Shown one piece after another: positions 58,657-64,000 of a stretch of DNA of 64,000 bases (positions within the stretch are counted from its first letter, which is position 1; every line of letters starts with the position of its first letter). The stretch is from positions 19,281,541 through 19,345,540 of the forward strand of contig NC_133537.1 in assembly GCF_048544455.1 (NCBI RefSeq), written 5' to 3'. The notes beneath the pieces are model-generated. The model ran no database searches. It was given only the letters and a program-made list of their open reading frames with translations, and was not told the origin of the DNA. The position numbers and the translations under genes were made by a program. Source of the stretch: Silene latifolia (lineage: Eukaryota; Streptophyta; Magnoliopsida; Caryophyllales; Caryophyllaceae).

Positions 58657-61653
58657 TCATTGAAACGGTGATTTCAAGTGGAAAACTTGGCAGCTCGGCT
58701 GGTATGCCTCTTTAGTTGCAGCCTGTTCAAACTTCTTGGTAGCGGGCTCGTTGATTTCCACACCAATCTGAACAAATAAGCGGGCCCACCACGACTGACT
58801 GCGCATTTTAGCCTAATAACACCAACCCATCAATAATTAATAGTCATTCATCGTTCACCCTTGTGGAACAACATAACCTAACACATCAAAAACTCTTGCC
58901 TATAATGGGCAGGGTTCGGATTGCTCAACCTTACCCCTATATTGATTCAGGATAGATAGATATGATCTAAAATGAATTCACAAAACTGCCTCAAGAATTG
59001 CATTGGCCACTGCTACTTCATAACCTCAGAAGTGTGAGTATGACCACTAGAATGAGGCATACTTAGATTGGAGATTGCTATAATAATGGGAATAAAAGAG
59101 GGTACTCACCGGGCGTCCAAATTTAGATAGCTCAGTCACTCTAGCCCTCTGTTGCCCAGGAAACCCTAAAACAAAGACAATCAATGAGAACGATAAATTT
59201 TCAAAGCTGTTTAACAGTATGGCCTCCGTTTAGTGATGCTATTACATCTTCAAAACAAAGAAGTAGGCTCAGTTATCAGCTAGCAGTGGACCTGTGGCAG
59301 TGAGCCAGTGATCATGACCTAAGGTCGAGACCCATCAACATCAAAACTGCTATCGTGGCTCCCTTTGCATACCCCCACACAAAACAAAGTAGGCAAGCGA
59401 CAATTCTTAAGTTAATTATGAAAAGAAGTTTTGCAGCGCCATACAAAAATAAACAAGTTATTATGACATACCAGTAAAAATCACTATTCCATCAGCAGCC
59501 ACTCTAGCCAACTCCGGAATCGTTTTGTTCAGATATTTTGGGGACAGGTAATCCAAAGCATCTGAGACAACCACTAAAGAAAAAGACTGTGACCTATATG
59601 GTAACGGGAATTTGATATCAGCAACACGAACAAACCCTTTCCGCACAAGATTTTTGCAATTTGAATCGGTATCCTCAAGATCATATGGTTCAACACCCCA
59701 TGCTTCTGTACCCTCCTCTTGTAACAACTTAGACACAATGGAACATGTTTCCGGCCCAACGTGCAAAACCTTGCGCATACCATCACTATAAGTTTTCTTC
59801 AGAATAGGTATTGCACTCTGCAGTTCTACTGTTCCAGAAAACTCACCTACACATGAATGGTTTCCGTAAGAACTCTAAGAAGTTTAGTCTAGACTAAGAA
59901 AATTTCTCCCATAAAAAAATAAATTAGACAAACAATTTTAGTCAAGATGAGGTGGCATTTGAGTCAGAGTCAGAGGAAGGGACAAATAGATATGAAGCAG
60001 AAACCTAGCATTATTATTTCAACACTTTTGGAATCCAAATTGGAGTGCACTACTACATTAGATGTCACGGGTACGAATTCCCTCTAGTTCTTTACTATCT
60101 TCCAAATCTCCAGGTTGCGATGTTGATATCTTCCAGTTGCCTTTGTGAGAGTATTTTTAATTTGAACGACCAAAATACCCATAAACTACCGCAGTAGCTT
60201 ATAAGAGATTAGCAAAACGGTTGTATCATAAAAACTTTTTGTTGCGTTTCTAAAATCTTATGCCACTTTCTCTTGGAAGATATCAAAGAAACAAAGGGAG
60301 TAGTTCTAAGTTGCGGTATAAATGCAAAGTGAGGAAAAGGATCAATGAACAACTCCAACTAACGTAAGGTTCTGAATGAGTGGTAACTGGTAATTAAAGA
60401 GCCCTTAAGTTAATCATTTTGTAGCTCAATGACAGATGTTTGGAAGCTACATTAAGATACATTAATATGTATTTTAGGAAGTTAGAAACATTCGTCTATT
60501 TTATTTTAGCTAAAATGGTTTCTTCTTGTCAAGGATGGGTCGCACACAGGTATATACTAATAATGTATGAATGGAAAACATGCATAAGATGGCAATGTAT
60601 ACACATACATGAGGGCAATTCATGTACTTTTCCACCACAGTATATATGCATTATGCAATCAAATCTCTCCATTATTGAATGAAAAGAGTACTCCATAGGA
60701 ATTAAGTAAATGGATGGGAAATCAGAAATCAGCTAATCATAGCTACAAAGGGCGAGATATGCCTACCTTCAATCCGGCTAACAATGCCTTTTCGGCCTGC
60801 AAGACATAAAGCACAAACAACAATTAACGTAAGAGTATCATCAACGAGTCAAAATTGAAGACCGAAATAAAAAGCTCTTCAGGCAAACGAGAAAAAAAAA
60901 CAAGGCAGAGATATAATGCTGTGCAGGTCCATAATGATGTATTCACTTTTTTTCCCCTGACTTCTTATGACAACCAAAACTTACATAAGATGACCTTATG
61001 ATTGCTTTTAATTACACCTGTTAGCTTTTGAGGTTTTTACGCAAAATTTAGATAAATGTGAAGTCTATAATATTGACGTCGAAAATCTCCTATATTTAAA
61101 AGCTCATTCGGTCACCAAGAAGACAAACATGGGCTGACCATAAGTGTTGACTAACTACCTAGTCTTGCACTAGTTATATATTAAGAGAGGTTCTATCCCC
61201 TTTGTTCGAAGCAAAGAACAAGTTCATATGACATATAAACCATACAAAACAATATACTGAAATTGAAGACAAGACTCAGGCTTTCCCATGGCACGTAAGA
61301 TACTAAAAGATTGCTAATTTCAAGAGATCAACTTTCAGACAGACCTGAGCCACTGTATACGTATCCAAGAACGAGGAATACTCCCTGAAACCCGAGAACA
61401 TGACAAAGAACAAAGTCAAATTTTTAGATTACTGAAGTATGATAATTAATGAAGATAAAAGTTTCTTTAATATAAGCATCTACAACTCAAGTGAAGCAAA
61501 ATTTGCAAAATCTAAAGGAATGAAAAGTACCAGAACAACAAGGGTAAGTGGCAACAATGGAGATGATCGTGTTTTTGATGGAAATACTCCAGCAAGAGGA
61601 AAGCCTCCATTTCCCACCAGACGTCTAGTGGGGTTTACTGGTCTTCTTGACAT
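58657..61653 (-). CDS. CGR3: CGR2/CGR3-type Golgi pectin methyltransferase-like protein
   Basis: Six coding exons on the minus strand (61653-61531, 61384-61345, 60796-60767, 59846-59472, 59165-59110 and 58812-58657), all GT-AG and in phase, give 259 residues, close to the 258 I recall for Arabidopsis CGR3. It begins MSRRPVNPTRR, a short basic cytosolic tail. Residues 32-51 form one membrane anchor (type II Golgi topology). Residues 88-190 hold the SAM-binding-like part: VLHVGPETCSIV (91-102), EAWGVEPYDLED, VRVADIKFPLPYRSQSFSLV and VVSDALDYLSPKYLNK. The C-terminus keeps GQQRARVTELSKFGRPAKMRS and ends CQVFHLKSPFQ. CGR2 and CGR3 of Arabidopsis act in homogalacturonan methylesterification in the Golgi. 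Substrate here is inferred from the family. CGR2 and CGR3 are close paralogues, so the symbol may be either. Confidence 0.9.
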
Positions 61654-62973
61654 GACTTCCTTGTTTCACGTATAGCAAGTATCTGCCGGGACAACTTGAA
61701 CTGTCAATGAATGTAGATAGACAACCGACAATAACAGCTGGAAAAAAAACCTTACATTGGAAGTTGAAAGGCATCTAGAAAACTACATTAAAAAAAACAA
61801 GAAAGTAAAACATCTTTGATGCTTAGTGCTTACTTGCTTACTAATTACTCGTACAACAGAGGAACATAAAAGTTGAGACCTTTGATCAAAATCTGGAGTA
61901 ATCAACATCTTTTATAGAAAAACAAATAACTAGAACTCCAAATTGCAGAGGAAGAAGACTGGATGAACACAGCTGACAGCTTAACGCAGATGTTTCAACA
62001 CAAAAGGGATGTTTCTGTATAACCTATAATGAAAATTGTATCGTAATCCTAAAGAATCAAGAACAATATAGTGAGGCATTTTGCTTTATTCCATCATGAT
62101 CCACAACACAAGAATGGTGGGTCTTTGGCTTTGGTTCAGACAATGGATCATACATATCCACATATCATTTGCATATTATTATAATTTCTGAGCAGTGAGC
62201 CATAAACCGAAATTTCATCATAAGAACAGGCAACACAATATAACAAAAACAATGTTGGGAAATCTTACACTGTTCTTCTATGTGCAACAAAAACAACCAA
62301 CTCGCGATGTAAATGTTACGAGTAACTAAATCACAAGCAATAGCAAGTAGAGATCAGATTTGGCGCTGAAAAAGGTCAAACCCCACCAAGCAGAAACAAC
62401 TAAATACCCAAACAAAAATAGGTTTTTTTGTTGAGTCAACCCAAACAAAAATAGCTTGAGTAAAAGGCAACTGTTCCAATTAAAACATATATCAGGAACC
62501 TAAAACAACCCAAGAATACAAAAAACACACTCTATGCACTGAGCATAACCAGGCAAATACCACCAATATGTAGCTACGTAGGACGGGTAAGCTACCACCC
62601 CTAAATTATTTTATTAGAAACTCAATTATATTTTTTCACACACTCGAACCCTGTATTGTTCTTCATCCAACCCCTTTGTTTGATTTGATATGAGATATAT
62701 GATGCCAATGTCATGAAAAATAGCCTTTGATTCATTCATCACTTCTCGGTAAAGCTAATATATGAAACACTCCAATCGCGAATCATTTAATTTCATAGTT
62801 AACATTAGTACTGTGCTTACCAATACATCCAATCATTAATGTTTGAAACATGTATGAATCCGGTGACAATGAACTGTCAAATAATACTTGAATTGGACAT
62901 TGATCTACCCAACAAATTGGACGGATGAGCTAATTAATATCGGCCGACATATATGCAACATACTTTTATCACT

Positions 62974-63377
62974 ATGAGGGTGTTTGCCGGTTTGGCTGAA
63001 TGTTTCAGAATGGATTTGGTTGGATTATCTCGGAATGGAGTTAAATACTCCAAGGATTCTAATCCCATTTCAACCACCTCAACTCTCATACCTTACACTC
63101 TTCACTAAGTTTTTAACTCCATCCCTCTAAAGTGGGAGAGATGATCAAACCAAACAAGTATAAAACGGTACAGGTTTTAATTAATCAGCTTGTCTCATTG
63201 AAGACGGGTACTATCCGTCACAAGCTGAAGACGGATAGTGCCCCTCTCACAATATCACAAGTGGGAGGGCAAGTGGAGTGCTCCCGTCTTCAATGAGAAT
63301 TTGTGTTAATCCATATACGTCCCAGGTATCGCATTCCAATCCATTTCCTTCCACCCTCTCAAAACAAATTATCCCGA
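62974..63377. mobile_element. Diverged MITE related to 49192-49479, with a nested MITE
   Basis: The left part (GGGTGTTTGCCGGTTTGG, then GGAATGGAGTTAAATACTCC) aligns with the MITE at 49192, and the right part (CATTCCAATCCATTTCC) matches its other arm. The ends are eroded, so limits are approximate. A second small MITE is inserted at 63187-63305. Confidence 0.55.
63187..63305. mobile_element. Small MITE with TCTCATTGAAGACGGG ends
   Basis: Inverted ends TCTCATTGAAGACGGG (63193-63208, and its complement at 63283-63298) enclose about 75 bp that itself contains further GAAGACGG/CCGTC motifs. A 6-bp direct repeat TTAATC flanks the whole (63181-63186 and 63306-63311). The transposon superfamily is not certain. 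Confidence 0.65.
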
Positions 63378-63379
63378 AT

Positions 63380-63500
63380 ACTTCCTCCGCCCCAATCATA
63401 GATGTATAGAGCACTACAGGTTTACCTCAAATTTCTCAAATTATAAACTAAACAACATTAACAAACTTAAACTAAATCATAGATGTAAATTAAAAAGATA
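63380..63500. mobile_element. Stowaway-like remnant
   Basis: TACTTCCTCCGCCCCAATCA is the usual start of a decayed Stowaway element and AATCATAGATGTA recurs at 63475. The far terminus is not clear. Confidence 0.35.
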
Positions 63501-63640
63501 ATTATCATTTTACAAGAATTGAAAATTGCAGGAAATAGAAAGAGATAAAATTTACCTGAAAATTAGAGACACAAGACCCACCCAGATAAAAATAGAAAAC
63601 TCTAATTCTGTAAATTCAGGTGGTGGTAACTAACTGAGTA

Positions 63641-64000
63641 ACAGGTATAGATCTAGATATGTCAAAAAGTTTCCAACTTTAGTACTAATGTTTATTTCTG
63701 ACAACTTTGGTACTAATATTTGCTGTTTTTGGAAGGTGGGTTGATCTCAAATTCAAGAAAAGGATTAATTAGTGTGCAAGGAGAGGGGAGAAAATAATGT
63801 AATTTATTTTTCGCACAATGTTTTTAACCACTTTTTTCCATTTGCATACCCTTCCCTAAAAACTAACTCAATTCTCTCCCTTGCCAATTCTCTCCCTTAT
63901 TAACACTATAATCACTCAATTTAAACAAAGTGATTCAATTATGGATGATAATTTGTATGTACGTGTTTCTAATTCATTAATTTCATAACTATGAATCAAA
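63641..64000. other. Upstream of the CGR-type gene, nothing called
   Basis: AT-rich sequence, probably the promoter side of the minus-strand CGR-type gene. A short duplicated phrase (TTTAGTACTAATGTTT / TTTGGTACTAATATTT) lies at 63678-63722. No gene or clear repeat end is seen. Confidence 0.4.

Larger units (their letters stand above)
61683..63640 (-). promoter_or_regulatory. Probable 5'UTR exon and long leader intron of the CGR-type gene
   Basis: Just upstream of the ATG there is a good acceptor (CCCGGCAG, at 61683). At 63555 there is a strong donor (TTTTCAG then GTAAATTT) after a pyrimidine-rich exon-like stretch at about 63556-63640. This would place a 1.87-kb intron in the 5' leader, with MITEs at 62974-63377 inside it. 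Exon boundaries rest on splice signals alone. Confidence 0.45.

Noticed and set aside
59461-59478. Stop codon ending the methyltransferase-like protein early
   Set aside because: The frame runs past a good splice donor (G then GTATGTC) at 59471. The conserved continuation GFPGQQRARV is in the next exon at 59165.

Overview
This window is nuclear DNA of a flowering plant, almost certainly a eudicot. Three ordinary spliced plant genes (TIM14, a CGR2/CGR3-type protein and an L7Ae/RPP38-like protein) sit beside nested plant LTR retrotransposons, a Cassandra element carrying 5S rRNA sequence, Stowaway-type MITEs and a Helitron end. The repeat styles feel like Caryophyllales, but that is only an impression.

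Layout. Positions 1-662 hold the reverse transcriptase part of an L1-type LINE on the minus strand, and 30861-31971 hold its ORF1 on the same strand. Between them (663-30850) lies a broken Athila-type Ty3 element on the minus strand. Inside it are copia element A (4734-12683, target duplication GTTCT), a full-length Cassandra (14211-15054, GATTG), copia element B (17731-26541, CATGT) and a Helitron-like insert (about 28700-29863) that itself holds a Stowaway MITE. The LINE ORF1 side abuts a 600-bp terminal-inverted-repeat element with a Cassandra solo LTR inside it (32171-32451, ATATT). A second nest follows: copia element D (33437-44102) carries a non-autonomous Athila/Tat-like element C (33914-39688, GAGAG). 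From 44.1 to 50.4 kb there is gene-poor sequence with MITEs and a probable LTR remnant.

Gene island, 50.4-63.7 kb. An L7Ae/L30e-family gene that looks like the RNase P/MRP subunit p38 homologue runs leftward (50477-53342). TIM14/PAM18, a mitochondrial import motor J-protein, runs rightward (55303-57715). A Golgi CGR2/CGR3-type pectin methyltransferase-like gene runs leftward (58657-61653, with a probable 5'UTR exon near 63.6 kb). The first two are divergent and share about 2 kb of upstream DNA containing a hAT-like MITE. The last two are convergent. I see no functional link among the three.

Most unusual signal. Element C carries nine pairs of the palindrome GTCGATCGAC. In every pair the two cores start exactly 21 bp apart, two helical turns, in both LTRs and in the internal noncoding DNA. 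Its larger relative, the Athila element, carries a different private palindrome built on CTGCCGG/CCGGCAG in the equivalent places. A and B are also informative: their LTR pairs differ by only about 1%, yet A has a ruined pol and B has no recognisable pol, so they were probably already dependent on a helper element when they moved.
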